From: an uncultured Desulfobulbaceae bacterium | GTDB lineage: Bacteria > Desulfobacterota > Desulfobulbia > Desulfobulbales > Desulfocapsaceae | Direction: 5' to 3' | NCBI GenBank assembly: GCA_903887485.1 | Contig: CAISPV010000056.1 | Span: 1 to 35,510, forward strand | DNA length: 35,510 nt | Shown here: piece after piece, positions 8,071 through 16,703 of the stretch | Layout: each line of letters begins with the position of its first letter | Numbering within the stretch: position 1 is the stretch's first letter | Made by a program: the position numbers and the translations under genes | Notes under the pieces: generated by a model | Told to the model about the DNA's origin: nothing | Database searches by the model: none | The model's input: only the letters and a program-made list of their open reading frames with translations

Positions 8071-9316
8071 GATAATAGCCATTGGTAATGAGCTGATCTC
8101 AGGGCGAATCGTCAACACCACCAGCGGATTTGCGGCCCAACACCTCTTTGCGGCAGGATATGAGATCTATGCCATGCATACCATCGGCGATTCCCCGGCC
8201 CTGATTGGCGAGGCCTTGAAACGTGCCATCAGCCGGGTTGATTTCGTCCTGGTCACGGGTGGATTGGGCTCAACCGACGACGATCTGACCACCGAGGCGG
8301 TAGCAGAGGCCCTTGATAGACCGACCATCCCTAATCTGGCTCTTCTCTCCGAGATCCGCAATCATCTTGATGCTATCTCCGGCAGCCCTATGAATCCTCT
8401 GGAGAAACTGGCCTGGTTGCCACAGGGGGCAGAGGCCCTGACTGTCCAGTCAAGGATGTCCGGCTACCAATTGATCCACGACAACAAACCGATTTTCTTT
8501 CTTCCCGGCGTGCCATCCCAGATGCAGACCCTGCTCCTGGAACAGGTCCTCCCCCGGCTGGCCCTCTGGAACCATGACAGGCATCTTGTAACCTGTCAGC
8601 GGCTATACAAGATCTTTGGCATGTCTGAGGCCGAGATCAACCAGCGGGTCGTCGAACTGGCCCTGGATCAAAACATCCATATCGGCTACTACCCGGTTTT
8701 TCCGGAAGTGCATTTGAGCTTAACCATGCGCACTCCTGCGGGGAAGTCAGGAGATAATCCTGTTCCCCTCTTTGAGGCCGCATGCACGGCGATAGAAAAG
8801 AGCCTGGGGGATGCCATTTATGGCAGTGACCAGGACAGCATGGCCTCGGTCATCGGCCACCTGCTCAATGGTGCAAACCTGCGCCTGGCGGTGGCCGAAT
8901 CATGTACCGGGGGCATGATTGCTCAGCTATTGACCAGCATCTCCGGCAGCTCCCGCTATTTTCTGGGGGGAGTCATTGCCTACGCCAACAGCATGAAAAC
9001 TGCCTGTCTCGATGTGAGCGAACACCTGCTGGCAACCCATGGCGCTGTCAGCAGGGAGGTGGCTGAGGCAATGGTCATTGGGGTCCGGGATCGAAGTCAC
9101 GCCGATGTCACCATTGCCGTGACCGGCATTGCCGGTCCTGATGGAGGGACGATAGCAAAACCGGTTGGCACTGTTTACATCAGCATGGCCACAAAAAATA
9201 ATATTCAGACCAAGCTCTTTCTTTTTACCGGCAACAGGCAGCAAATTCAGGAGATTGCTGCCAAAACAGCCCTTGACCTTGTCAGGAAATATCTGCTACA
9301 ACGGAACGGTAACTAA
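8060..9316 (+). CDS. cinA: CinA family protein (nicotinamide-nucleotide amidohydrolase)
   Basis: This 418-residue two-domain protein has an N-terminal MoaB-like domain ([31 protein letters not shown]) and a C-terminal PncC-type domain ([31 protein letters not shown]). The C-terminal domain in this family deamidates NMN for pyridine-nucleotide salvage; the N-terminal domain has ADP-ribose pyrophosphatase activity in some homologues. I chose the ATG at 8060, preceded by GAGGGC, over the upstream in-frame codon at 8036, because homologues begin at the conserved strand. It overlaps mtaB by 11 bp and sits 65 bp before recA, the common cinA-recA arrangement. Confidence 0.92.
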   Translation: MQGEIIAIGNELISGRIVNTTSGFAAQHLFAAGYEIYAMHTIGDSPALIGEALKRAISRVDFVLVTGGLGSTDDDLTTEAVAEALDRPTIPNLALLSEIRNHLDAISGSPMNPLEKLAWLPQGAEALTVQSRMSGYQLIHDNKPIFFLPGVPSQMQTLLLEQVLPRLALWNHDRHLVTCQRLYKIFGMSEAEINQRVVELALDQNIHIGYYPVFPEVHLSLTMRTPAGKSGDNPVPLFEAACTAIEKSLGDAIYGSDQDSMASVIGHLLNGANLRLAVAESCTGGMIAQLLTSISGSSRYFLGGVIAYANSMKTACLDVSEHLLATHGAVSREVAEAMVIGVRDRSHADVTIAVTGIAGPDGGTIAKPVGTVYISMATKNNIQTKLFLFTGNRQQIQEIAAKTALDLVRKYLLQRNGN

Positions 9317-9381
9317 AAAATCCCAGTTGTTCTTATATCCTTTGTCCACTTCCAATAAAACAGACTCCAAGGAGAACCTTC

Positions 9382-10428
9382 ATGGCGGCACCAGATATCG
9401 CAAAAAACAAAGCAGACAGCGTTGATAACGCTATCAGCCAGATTCAACGTCAATTTGGCAAGGGCTCTATCATGCGGCTTGGCAGCCATGAGACTGAACC
9501 TATTCCGGTGATCCCCACCGGAGTTCTGAGTCTCGATATCGCCCTTGGGGTTGGTGGGTTTCCCAAAGGAAGAATTTCGGAGATCTATGGCCCTGAATCT
9601 TCCGGCAAAACGACCCTGGCTCTGCATGTTGTCGCCGAGGCCCAGAAACGGGGAGGGAACGCCGCCTTCATTGATGCGGAGCACGCGCTTGATACCGCTT
9701 ACGCTGGCCGTCTGGGAGTAGATATTGACAACCTGCTGGTGTCCCAGCCGGATTTCGGGGAGCAGGCCCTGGACATCGCCGAGATTCTGATCCGTTCCGG
9801 CGGTATCGATGTGATTGTCATTGATTCAGTGGCCGCCCTAGTGCCTAAGGCTGAAATTGATGGGAATGTCGGTGATTCTCATATGGGCCTGCAGGCACGG
9901 CTCATGTCCCAGGCCATGCGCAAATTTACCGCGGTGCTTAATCGCAGCAACACCATTCTTATCTTTATCAATCAGATCAGGATGAAAATCGGGGTCATGT
10001 TCGGCAACCCGGAGACCACCACCGGTGGTAATGCCCTGAAATTCTACTCTTCTCTGCGTCTTGATATCCGAAAAATCGCCACCATTAAAGAAGGGACGGA
10101 TAACGTCATCGGCAATCGCACCAGGGTGAAAGTGGTGAAGAATAAGGTCGCCCCACCGTTTAAGACTGCGGAATTTGATATTATCTATGGTGAAGGGATT
10201 TCCAAGACCGGAGATCTTCTTGATTTGGCAGTTGAGGAAGAAATTGTGAATAAAAGCGGTTCTTGGTACTCTTATCAGGATGAGCGGATTGGCCAGGGCC
10301 GGGAAAATGCCAAAAAATTCCTTGCCGATCACCCGGAGATGTTTGCCGATATCGACAAGAAAGTGCGAATGGGTTATGGCTTGGCCGCTGAAACTATCCA
10401 GAAACCAGAAGGACAGGAACAGCAATAA
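9382..10428 (+). CDS. recA: Recombinase RecA
   Basis: RecA polymerises on single-stranded DNA for homologous recombination and stimulates LexA self-cleavage. The 348-residue product is of normal length. It contains [10 protein letters not shown], the Walker A motif GPESSGKT at residues 70-77, the Walker B segment [12 protein letters not shown], and loop 2 ([22 protein letters not shown]). AAGGAG lies 9 bases before the ATG. No E. coli-type LexA box was found in the 65 bp before the start, so SOS control here would need another motif or an upstream promoter in or before cinA. Confidence 0.98.
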   Translation: MAAPDIAKNKADSVDNAISQIQRQFGKGSIMRLGSHETEPIPVIPTGVLSLDIALGVGGFPKGRISEIYGPESSGKTTLALHVVAEAQKRGGNAAFIDAEHALDTAYAGRLGVDIDNLLVSQPDFGEQALDIAEILIRSGGIDVIVIDSVAALVPKAEIDGNVGDSHMGLQARLMSQAMRKFTAVLNRSNTILIFINQIRMKIGVMFGNPETTTGGNALKFYSSLRLDIRKIATIKEGTDNVIGNRTRVKVVKNKVAPPFKTAEFDIIYGEGISKTGDLLDLAVEEEIVNKSGSWYSYQDERIGQGRENAKKFLADHPEMFADIDKKVRMGYGLAAETIQKPEGQEQQ

Positions 10429-10497
10429 TCCGCTCACGTGAGAGCTACAGAATCGCGGCTGAAGCCATTACCTGCACTGTTACCAGATCAGGTTCTG

Positions 10498-10549
10498 TTC
10501 GTGCTGAGCTTGTCGAAGCATAAAAGCCCTTCGACAAGCTCAGGGCGAA
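10498..10549. repeat. Palindromic repeat element after recA
   Basis: A 15-bp perfect inverted repeat (10504-10518 with 10529-10543) encloses 10 nt, and the flanking TTCG and CGAA extend the pairing to 10498-10549. The core (CTGAGCTTGTCGAAG) resembles a REP-like palindrome seen scattered between genes in many bacterial genomes; that likeness is from memory. It lies between convergent recA and the nitrilase-RfaE2 gene. It could act as a transcription barrier, though no T run follows. Confidence 0.7.
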
Positions 10550-10568
10550 TGGGATAATGTGGATTGTC

Positions 10569-11861
10569 TTATTCCCTGATTCTGGCAATGATTCTGGTGG
10601 TGGAGGTCTCTGTTGTGAAGGGAATCCTCACCACCTTGCCGCCATTGGCCTTTACTTCGCTGGCTCCGACAATGGCATCTTCCTGCCAGTCTGCTCCTTT
10701 CACCATGATCTGGGGCAGAAGAGCAGTGATCAGGTGGAGCGGGGTGTCGTCGCTAAACAGGACAACGGCATCCACGCAGCCCAGCGCCGCCAAAACCCGC
10801 GCCCGTTGGGACTCCTCATTGATCGGTCGATTCTCACCCTTGATTGAACGAATAGAGCGATCACTGTTCAAACCAACCACCAGAAAATCACCCTGCTTCC
10901 TGGCCTGTTGCAGATACTCCACATGTCCTGCATGCAGGATATCAAAACAGCCATTGGTAAAGACAATCCGCTGCCCTTGCTTTTTCCTGAGTTCCACAAT
11001 CCGGGTACACTCGGCAAGGGAAACGATTTTTTCCTGGTCATCAAAAGGATAGCAGGCCGGGGCCACGGTATTAAAACGTTCCCGTAATTGCTGTTGTTTC
11101 TGGGGGTCAAGGGAGATCGTGGCCAACTGCTCTTCTTCACCTGCTTCCAACAGAATTTCTCCGGCCGGGTCAATGATCAGGGATTGGCCGCCCAGTTTAA
11201 GGTCATTGCTCATGCCGCATCCGTTGCCGGCAATCACAAAGGTCTGGTTTTCTATAGCCCGCGCCTGGAGCAGGGTGCGCCACTGCTCAATCCGCGCCAA
11301 GGGCCATTGTGCAGAGACAACCAGAAGATTCGCGCCCTGCTGACATTGAACTTTAGCTGTTTCTGGAAAACGCAGGTCGTAACAAACCAGTCCGCCTACG
11401 AATCCTGATGCCGTCGCCACAGGTCGTGGTGAATCTCCTTGGGTTAGCCATTCATCTTCATGCCAAAATGAAAAAAGGTGCTGTTTGCGTATCTTGCCTT
11501 GCAGACCGTCACTGTCACTAAAAAACAGGGTATTATAAAGCAGAACTCCCCGCTCATCATCAACCCTTTCCGCTAAAGTTCCCGCCAGCACAATATGATA
11601 GAGGGCTGCAAGCTCCCTTAATTGCTCAAGAAGCCAGGGGGTTTTTCGGCTGAGTTCGCCCAGTTGTTTATAAACGAAGCCGGTTGCCCACAGTTCAGGC
11701 AAAACCAGGATCGTTCCGGGAGGAGGTGGATTTCTCTGTAATGCGGCCCTAAGCCGGTCAAGGTTGACAGCAGGGGCAGCAGGAACGATTTCAAATTGAA
11801 AAAAACCTGCCGAAAGAAAGGAGGGGGATTCAAAAAGCAAAGGAGGATCCTCAGGAGTCAT
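10569..11861 (-). CDS. Carbon-nitrogen hydrolase fused to RfaE2/HldE-type heptose-1-phosphate adenylyltransferase
   Basis: One continuous 430-residue frame carries two enzymes. Residues ~15-265 are a nitrilase-superfamily amidase with a complete triad: Glu56 (LPELWATGF), Lys126 (RKQHLF) and Cys160 (GLVCYDLRFPE). This resembles omega-amidases of the YafV/Nit2 type. Residues ~285-430 match the cytidylyltransferase-like half of HldE: FTNGCFDILHAGH (301-313, HxGH), KGENRPIN, VKGADW and a TTETSTTRII end. That domain adenylylates D-glycero-beta-D-manno-heptose 1-phosphate for LPS core. The start at 11861 overlaps the previous stop as ATGA. The kinase half (RfaE1) is not in the window. Why an amidase is attached is unknown. 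Confidence 0.88.
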   Translation of the reverse strand: MTPEDPPLLFESPSFLSAGFFQFEIVPAAPAVNLDRLRAALQRNPPPPGTILVLPELWATGFVYKQLGELSRKTPWLLEQLRELAALYHIVLAGTLAERVDDERGVLLYNTLFFSDSDGLQGKIRKQHLFSFWHEDEWLTQGDSPRPVATASGFVGGLVCYDLRFPETAKVQCQQGANLLVVSAQWPLARIEQWRTLLQARAIENQTFVIAGNGCGMSNDLKLGGQSLIIDPAGEILLEAGEEEQLATISLDPQKQQQLRERFNTVAPACYPFDDQEKIVSLAECTRIVELRKKQGQRIVFTNGCFDILHAGHVEYLQQARKQGDFLVVGLNSDRSIRSIKGENRPINEESQRARVLAALGCVDAVVLFSDDTPLHLITALLPQIMVKGADWQEDAIVGASEVKANGGKVVRIPFTTETSTTRIIARIRE

Positions 11862-12568
11862 ATGGGGGCTGTTATCTGGAGCAGGGCTTTTTTCACAAGC
11901 TCGGCCACGGAAAAGATCTGTACTTGTCCCTGTTGGTACAGGCGAACCTGACTGGTATCTGTTGTCAGTGGCAGCAATATATCCTGACTGACAACGGCCC
12001 GGAGGCGACCGAGCGACCATGCCGCCAGGCCACGTACACCTCCGTCTTCTGATTGCAGATATGGGAGCAGATCGGCAATCACGCTCTGCGAAATCAGCAT
12101 TGCCGTCCGTCGCTCTGCTAGTCGGCCAATCCCCCAAAGCAGACCACACTGTAATGATGGCAGTTCCAGAAAATTTCCATCCTGATGTTCAAGGGGGCCA
12201 TCAGGCCGGAGATAGGAGATGAGCATATGAAGATATTCGTCGGCCAAACGATCATGATGCAACATGATCTCAGCCATTGCCTCCGGCGCTCCCCAGCCAA
12301 TTCCTCCAGACTCGTCATTGAGACTCCAGAGCAAACGCCGCATCACAATCCTGGCTGCCTCCATATCCTGATCAGCCAGACGTGGTACGACTTGACCAAA
12401 GACACTAATGGCATGCCAACGCACCGTCTCTTCAGGACGAGACAAGGCGGAAAAAAGAGGAGCGACGAGATCTTTTTCTGCATATTTCTGTACTTCACGG
12501 CTGATACGATCAAGATCTGCGGAGGCCAGAAGGGTAAGCACCTCCTGTTTGATTTTTCTGCTGCTCAT
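11858..12568 (-). CDS. HEAT-repeat-like protein
   Basis: The 236-residue product is helical, with repeated units of HEAT/PBS-lyase type (TVRWHAISVFGQVVPRLAD, GLLWGIGRLAE, GVRGLAAWSLGRL). It has a central WGAPEAMAEIMLHH segment. Such proteins usually bind other proteins; no catalytic motif is visible. I recall similar proteins in sulfate reducers (DVU0298-like), but this is unverified. The start at 12568 has AGGA just upstream; the frame is open further but without support. It follows ferritin after 13 bp and overlaps the nitrilase-RfaE2 gene by 4 bp, so the three form one operon. Confidence 0.7.
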   Translation of the reverse strand: MSSRKIKQEVLTLLASADLDRISREVQKYAEKDLVAPLFSALSRPEETVRWHAISVFGQVVPRLADQDMEAARIVMRRLLWSLNDESGGIGWGAPEAMAEIMLHHDRLADEYLHMLISYLRPDGPLEHQDGNFLELPSLQCGLLWGIGRLAERRTAMLISQSVIADLLPYLQSEDGGVRGLAAWSLGRLRAVVSQDILLPLTTDTSQVRLYQQGQVQIFSVAELVKKALLQITAPI

Positions 12569-12581
12569 TGTTCCTGGCGAA

Positions 12582-13073
12582 TTATTTGACCGGCACAACA
12601 AAGACCCGCTTGGCAAGCTCGGTATCAAGGAGAAACAGGCCGCTGGAGTCCTTGCCGATGAGCCGTAAACGATCAACAATTTGCCCCGCTGTTGACTCTT
12701 CCTCGACCTGTTCCGTGATAAACCAGTTGAGGAAGGCCTTGGCGGCATGATCCCGGACATCAAGGGCCACATCAATGAGATTATTGATTAAACTGGTTAC
12801 ATGCTGCTCATGAGCCAGGACCTGTTCAAAGGCCGCCAGGGGAGTCTCCCACTTTTCTTCCGGTTTGGCAATGGCCTCAAGCCTGGCCTTTCCACCGCGC
12901 TCATGGATATAATCATACATCTTTATTCCATGAAACATCTCCTCCTGAACCTGAACACGCATCCAGGAAGCAAAACCGGACAGACTGATTGATTGAAAAT
13001 AGGATTCCATGGCCAGATAGAGATAACTGGAGTACAGTTCTGCGTTAACCTGCTTGTTAAAAGCTTTTTTCAT
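12582..13073 (-). CDS. ftnA: Non-haem ferritin
   Basis: Ferritin oxidises Fe(II) and stores it as a mineral core inside a 24-mer cage in the cytoplasm. The 163-residue chain is a four-helix bundle. All ferroxidase ligands are in place relative to E. coli FtnA with an offset of five residues: Glu12, Glu45, His48, Glu89, Gln122 and Glu125. Typical stretches are NAELYSSYLYLAM and EEMFHGIKMYDYI. AAGGAGACCAAGCA precedes the ATG at 13073. It is the first gene of a minus-strand operon and is divergent from the guanine deaminase; no clear Fur box was seen in the shared gap. Confidence 0.93.
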   Translation of the reverse strand: MKKAFNKQVNAELYSSYLYLAMESYFQSISLSGFASWMRVQVQEEMFHGIKMYDYIHERGGKARLEAIAKPEEKWETPLAAFEQVLAHEQHVTSLINNLIDVALDVRDHAAKAFLNWFITEQVEEESTAGQIVDRLRLIGKDSSGLFLLDTELAKRVFVVPVK

Positions 13074-13199
13074 TGCTTGGTCTCCTTGAAAAGTGTGATG
13101 GTTTCTGGGTGTTCCTTCTTTTTATTTGAGGGGGATTTGCTTATTTATCAGAGAATAATACCGGTTCAGGCAATGGCAACGACGCGGGAGCAAGAAAAA

Positions 13200-13670
13200 A
13201 TGACAGACCAGGAATTAATGAGAGCGGCAATCCACTTGGCAAGAGAGAAAATGGTGGCTGGTGCAGGCGGTCCTTTTGGCGCGATTATTGCACTGGACGG
13301 TGTTGTGGTCGCTCAAGGCTGGAACCGGGTCACCTCCAGCAATGACCCCACAGCCCATGCGGAAATAGTCTGTATCCGTAACGCCTGCGCTGCCCTGCAA
13401 ACCTTTGACTTGACGGGTTACGAGCTCTTTGTCAACTGTGAGCCTTGCCCCATGTGTCTGGCGGCTGCCTATTGGGCCAGACTGAAGCGGATTGTGTACG
13501 GTGCGGACCACAACGACGCTGCCGCTATCGGTTTTGCTGATGCCTTTATTTACACAGAGCTGGCCCTGAACAAAGACAACAGGAGCTTACAGATGCAACA
13601 ACTTATGCATCAGGAAGCCAGGGATGGACTCAGACTCTGGTTGGATCTGGAACAAAAAGTTCTGTATTAA
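13200..13670 (+). CDS. guaD: Guanine deaminase / nucleoside deaminase family protein
   Basis: This CDA-fold zinc deaminase has 156 residues, the same length as Bacillus GuaD. It has the same ligand numbering: His53 and the proton-shuttling Glu55 in TAHAEIV, with Cys83 and Cys86 in EPCPMC. AGGPFGAII and TSSNDPTAHAE match guanine deaminases better than the tRNA adenosine deaminase TadA, whose motifs differ after the first strand. It would convert guanine to xanthine. I chose the ATG at 13200, with GGGAG upstream, over 13173 and the longer open frame. It is convergent with the cNMP/DUF4388 gene. Confidence 0.85.
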   Translation: MTDQELMRAAIHLAREKMVAGAGGPFGAIIALDGVVVAQGWNRVTSSNDPTAHAEIVCIRNACAALQTFDLTGYELFVNCEPCPMCLAAAYWARLKRIVYGADHNDAAAIGFADAFIYTELALNKDNRSLQMQQLMHQEARDGLRLWLDLEQKVLY

Positions 13671-13743
13671 GGGGCGTTGCTGAGGAGCTATGTGTAAGGA
13701 GCCGTTCTTGCCATATAAATATGGGACAGTTTTTTCTAACGGT

Positions 13744-14817
13744 TTATGTCTCCTGATCATCCAGCCGTTTCATTCCTTCCATCAACATTCCCATAAAACC
13801 ACCAATAACCTTATGCCGCATTTCCTGATGAGACAGCCCTTGCACAAAATTGAAGCGGCCCTTTTTGAGGGCAAGCACCGCAAAAAATGCCTCCTGGTCA
13901 TCCTTGCCATCAAATATGGCATAGACCAGCTCACCCTCATTAAACAGTAACTGCCCCTTGTGTTTACCCGCCTTTATCTTCAAAGAGCCTGTTTTCTGAT
14001 TTGAGTTGATCATCTGCAACAACTCAATCGGGGGAATTTCGGTAAACTCTCCAACCATGCCGGAGGAAAGCTCTTCTGCCCGCTGTTTATTGATCGTCGT
14101 AATCCTGCTAACCAGCAACTTGTAAAAGAAGCCTTGCAAGGCTGGAAATTGCACCTGCATATGGTGAAAGTTCTTCTTGCTCAACGTTGCCAGCTCCGTG
14201 GGCTCCATCGCCATAATCGTTGTGGTCACGGTTTCGCCTGACAGCAAACTCATTTCTCCAAAAACATCTCCCTTGCCCATCTCAGCCAGAGTCACCCCAG
14301 CTTCGTCCATGACCTCTACCCGTCCGGAAAGAATGATGTACAGATGGTTCCCCACATCCCCCTTCTGCAGAATCGGGAAACCCCATGGGCATTTCTCTAT
14401 TTGCAGCAGAGTCACCAAATCAAGAAGGTCATCATCATTGAGGGGCTGGAAAATTTGAATCCCCCGTAACAGACCGGCAAATTGCGAGAAATTTTTTGAT
14501 TGTTCTTTACGTTGAGCTGCCACCAGCAACTTCATTGGGACTGTGGTAAATTCTTTTTCCTGCTTAAACTCAAAACAAATACGTCCACTACAGCCACTAC
14601 ATTCAAACTGCGATTTCTTTTTTGTTCCTTGCAGATAATGTTCGTAGGCCACGTCTTCCGATACCAGATGGATAATATCTTGAGCCAGAATCAGGCAGGT
14701 TGACTTGATCCCCGGCAGGCGCATCAACCCTCCATCGACGTAGATCTCCTCTCCCACATTATACAGTGGGCAATGTCGATCTTCTGTAATGATAAAAACA
14801 CCGTTACGAAATTGCAT
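13744..14817 (-). CDS. Regulatory protein with cyclic-nucleotide-binding and DUF4388 domains
   Basis: The 357-residue product has three parts. The N-terminal ~110 residues start with CPLYNVGEEI and carry a cysteine cluster (ECSGCSGRIC, about 70-82), resembling small TIGR04076-type domains. A cNMP beta-roll covers about 117-245 (NHLYIILSGRVEVMD, KGDVFGEMSLLSGE). DUF4388 follows at about 258-340 (GSLKIKAGKHKGQLLFNEGELVYAIFDG). DUF4388 occurs in two-component and gliding-motility-type signalling proteins of deltaproteobacteria. No DNA-binding helix-turn-helix is seen, so this is more likely a signalling adaptor than a CRP-type regulator. A TTG at 14832 is an alternative start; neither has a good Shine-Dalgarno. 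Confidence 0.8.
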   Translation of the reverse strand: MQFRNGVFIITEDRHCPLYNVGEEIYVDGGLMRLPGIKSTCLILAQDIIHLVSEDVAYEHYLQGTKKKSQFECSGCSGRICFEFKQEKEFTTVPMKLLVAAQRKEQSKNFSQFAGLLRGIQIFQPLNDDDLLDLVTLLQIEKCPWGFPILQKGDVGNHLYIILSGRVEVMDEAGVTLAEMGKGDVFGEMSLLSGETVTTTIMAMEPTELATLSKKNFHHMQVQFPALQGFFYKLLVSRITTINKQRAEELSSGMVGEFTEIPPIELLQMINSNQKTGSLKIKAGKHKGQLLFNEGELVYAIFDGKDDQEAFFAVLALKKGRFNFVQGLSHQEMRHKVIGGFMGMLMEGMKRLDDQET

Positions 14818-14880
14818 TTTGCGTCCGGACAAAGAGAGAGAACGGTCAATTTGACCCAGGTGGAATCTGGCAATGTGACT

Positions 14881-15050
14881 AAGCCGTTGGAATAAAATAA
14901 CTGTTACACTTGTATGCCAAGAACGACATAAGGAACCGGTCGCTTGTGCGCCGGGGTGATCCCTGTCGCGAGCAAGACTATAAGACTATGCCATTCATGA
15001 CCGTTGTAACAAAATGGTCGGGAATGTAACAGTTATTTCGTAACGGTTCC
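14881..15050. mobile_element. MITE-like element with inverted terminal repeats
   Basis: AAATAACTGTTACA at 14895-14908 is repeated exactly, inverted, at 15025-15038. The similarity extends imperfectly to about 28 bp at both ends (14881-14908 and 15025-15050). The ~115-bp interior has no open frame of note. The right end contains GTTATTTCGTAACGG, which recurs inverted at 18583-18597 between gspI and gspJ. The element abuts the stop codon of the 110-aa gene and lies 63 bp upstream of the cNMP/DUF4388 gene, so it could affect that gene's promoter. Non-autonomous transposon status is inference; no transposase was recognised for it. Confidence 0.55.
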
Positions 15051-15382
15051 TAATCAGAGCGGCCAAACAACATATAAATGACCAAAGCCAGCACGGCTAC
15101 GCCGCCAAAGATTACTGGCAGCAGCTTGTTCATCTGCAATATGCCACCCACAGTCAGGGTATGCATGTAGTCAGTGCCACTGACCCACCATACCACAATA
15201 AAAATAAAGACTATGATCAGATCCCGAAATGCCTGCTTATACAAAAGATAAACAACCAGCGCGACAAAAGGAACCAGAAACCAGGGATTGGTAAACAATC
15301 CCGCATAATCCACATCCTTGACCTGTTGCTGGAGGTGGGTGGACTCAATCCAAACCAGAACTCTGTTAAAGAAATCATTCAT
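15050..15382 (-). CDS. Small membrane protein, 110 aa, unknown function
   Basis: After ~30 polar residues come hydrophobic segments at about 32-48, 52-68 and 85-105, giving a predicted three-pass inner-membrane protein with a short polar C-terminus. No family or catalytic motif is recognised. The ATG at 15382 overlaps the thiC stop by 8 bp, with AAGGGG about 11 bases upstream, so it is translated with thiC. Coupling to thiC hints at, but does not prove, a link to thiamine metabolism or transport. Confidence 0.65.
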   Translation of the reverse strand: MNDFFNRVLVWIESTHLQQQVKDVDYAGLFTNPWFLVPFVALVVYLLYKQAFRDLIIVFIFIVVWWVSGTDYMHTLTVGGILQMNKLLPVIFGGVAVLALVIYMLFGRSD

Positions 15383-16703
15383 TTGATTTACACCCCTTTT
15401 CCTGTTCGCTTTTTTGCAAATTCACTTGAGAGCGATTAAAAACCTGGATGGCACAATAGGAGCCGCACATGGAGCACGCTGGGGTTTTGTCACTCCCGCC
15501 TTCATGGCGAAAGCGGGCGGCCTTTTCCGGGTCCAGTGACAGCTCAATCTGTCCTTTCCAGTCCAATTTGTTCCGTCGCTCAGCCATCATCCGGTCACGC
15601 TCCATGGCCCCGGGCACTCCTTTCACCAGATCTGCAGCGTGGGCCGCGATCTTGGAGGCGATAACCCCTTCGTGTACATCGTCGACATTAGGCAGCTTCA
15701 GATGCTCGGCCGGGGTCACATAACAAAGATAATCAGCGCCGGCTGCCGCGGCAATAGCCCCGCCGATTGCCCCGGTTATATGATCATAGCCGGGCGCAAT
15801 ATCGGTAACCAGAGGCCCCAGGACATAAAATGGCGCGTTTTTACACATCTTTTTTTGGAGCAGGACATTGGCGGTGATCTGATCCATGGGCATATGGCCC
15901 GGCCCTTCGATGATCACCTGCACCCCGGCATCCCAGGCCCGTTCGGTCAATTCACCCAGGTTGATCAGCTCCTGGACCTGATTGCGGTCGGTGGCATCGG
16001 CCAGACAGCCAGGACGGATCCCGTCACCAAGGCTCAAGGTAACCTCATGCTCCTTGAGGATGGCCAGGAGATCATCAAAATACTCAAACATCGGATTTTC
16101 TTTGTTGTGATGGCTCATCCACTCGAGGGTAAAGGAGCCACCACGACTGACAACCCCCATGACCCGTTTCTGCTTATTCAATCTCTTCTGGAGATCACGA
16201 TTGATCCCGCAATGGATGGTCATAAAATCAACACCATCCATTGCCTGTTTTTCAATAACCTTGAACATCTGGTCAACGGTCACATCCACAATCTCTTTTT
16301 TGTCCCGTTCCACTGCCTCGGCCACGGCCTGATAAATCGGCACGGTGCCGAGTGGCACCGGACAGTTGGCGAGGATTCCCCGGCGCACCGCATCCAGATC
16401 GCCGCCCATGGAGAGATCCATGACCGTATCGGCGCCCGCCTTGACCGCCACCCGCAATTTTTCCAGTTCTTCTTCAAGGCTGGCAATATCCCGGGAAGAA
16501 CCGATATTGGCATTGACCTTGGTACACGTATGCTTTCCTATTCCAATAATTTTTTCAAAATCATGATGCCGATTTTTAGTTATGGCAATGGTTCCAAGCG
16601 CTACACCCGCCATTAATTGTGCAACGGGAAGAGACTCATAGCGCGCGCAAGCTTCAAACAAAGGGGTGACAACACCATTACGCGCGTCCTCTCTAATACT
16701 CAT
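15375..16703 (-). CDS. thiC: Phosphomethylpyrimidine synthase ThiC (short form)
   Basis: ThiC is a radical-SAM enzyme that rearranges aminoimidazole ribotide to HMP-phosphate, the thiamine pyrimidine. The 442-residue protein is the short anaerobe-type form. It has KVNANIGSS, DLSMGGDLDAVR, GTVPIYQA, SLGDGIRPGCLADATDR, EGPGHMP and the C-terminal cluster motif CSMCGSYC. The paralogue BzaF (5-hydroxybenzimidazole synthase) is less likely, because the CLADATDR and VMDLSMGGD stretches are ThiC-like. AAGGAG precedes the ATG. A sigma70-type promoter is visible ~110 bp upstream. No TPP riboswitch was recognised in the leader. Confidence 0.9.
   Translation of the reverse strand: MSIREDARNGVVTPLFEACARYESLPVAQLMAGVALGTIAITKNRHHDFEKIIGIGKHTCTKVNANIGSSRDIASLEEELEKLRVAVKAGADTVMDLSMGGDLDAVRRGILANCPVPLGTVPIYQAVAEAVERDKKEIVDVTVDQMFKVIEKQAMDGVDFMTIHCGINRDLQKRLNKQKRVMGVVSRGGSFTLEWMSHHNKENPMFEYFDDLLAILKEHEVTLSLGDGIRPGCLADATDRNQVQELINLGELTERAWDAGVQVIIEGPGHMPMDQITANVLLQKKMCKNAPFYVLGPLVTDIAPGYDHITGAIGGAIAAAAGADYLCYVTPAEHLKLPNVDDVHEGVIASKIAAHAADLVKGVPGAMERDRMMAERRNKLDWKGQIELSLDPEKAARFRHEGGSDKTPACSMCGSYCAIQVFNRSQVNLQKSEQEKGCKSNE

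Noticed and set aside
9317-9381. LexA/SOS box before recA
   Set aside because: No CTGT-N8-ACAG-type or GAAC-N-GTTC dyad was found in the gap; only isolated half-sites.
13074-13199. N-terminal extension of the guanine deaminase up to 12993, and a Fur box in the ferritin promoter gap
   Set aside because: The extended frame overlaps ferritin and lacks homology-like sequence, while 13200 gives the standard 156-residue length with a Shine-Dalgarno. No convincing Fur dyad was seen.
15639-16616. 325-codon plus-strand open frame opposite thiC
   Set aside because: Antisense shadow of a conserved gene; translation resembles no protein and has no ribosome-binding site.
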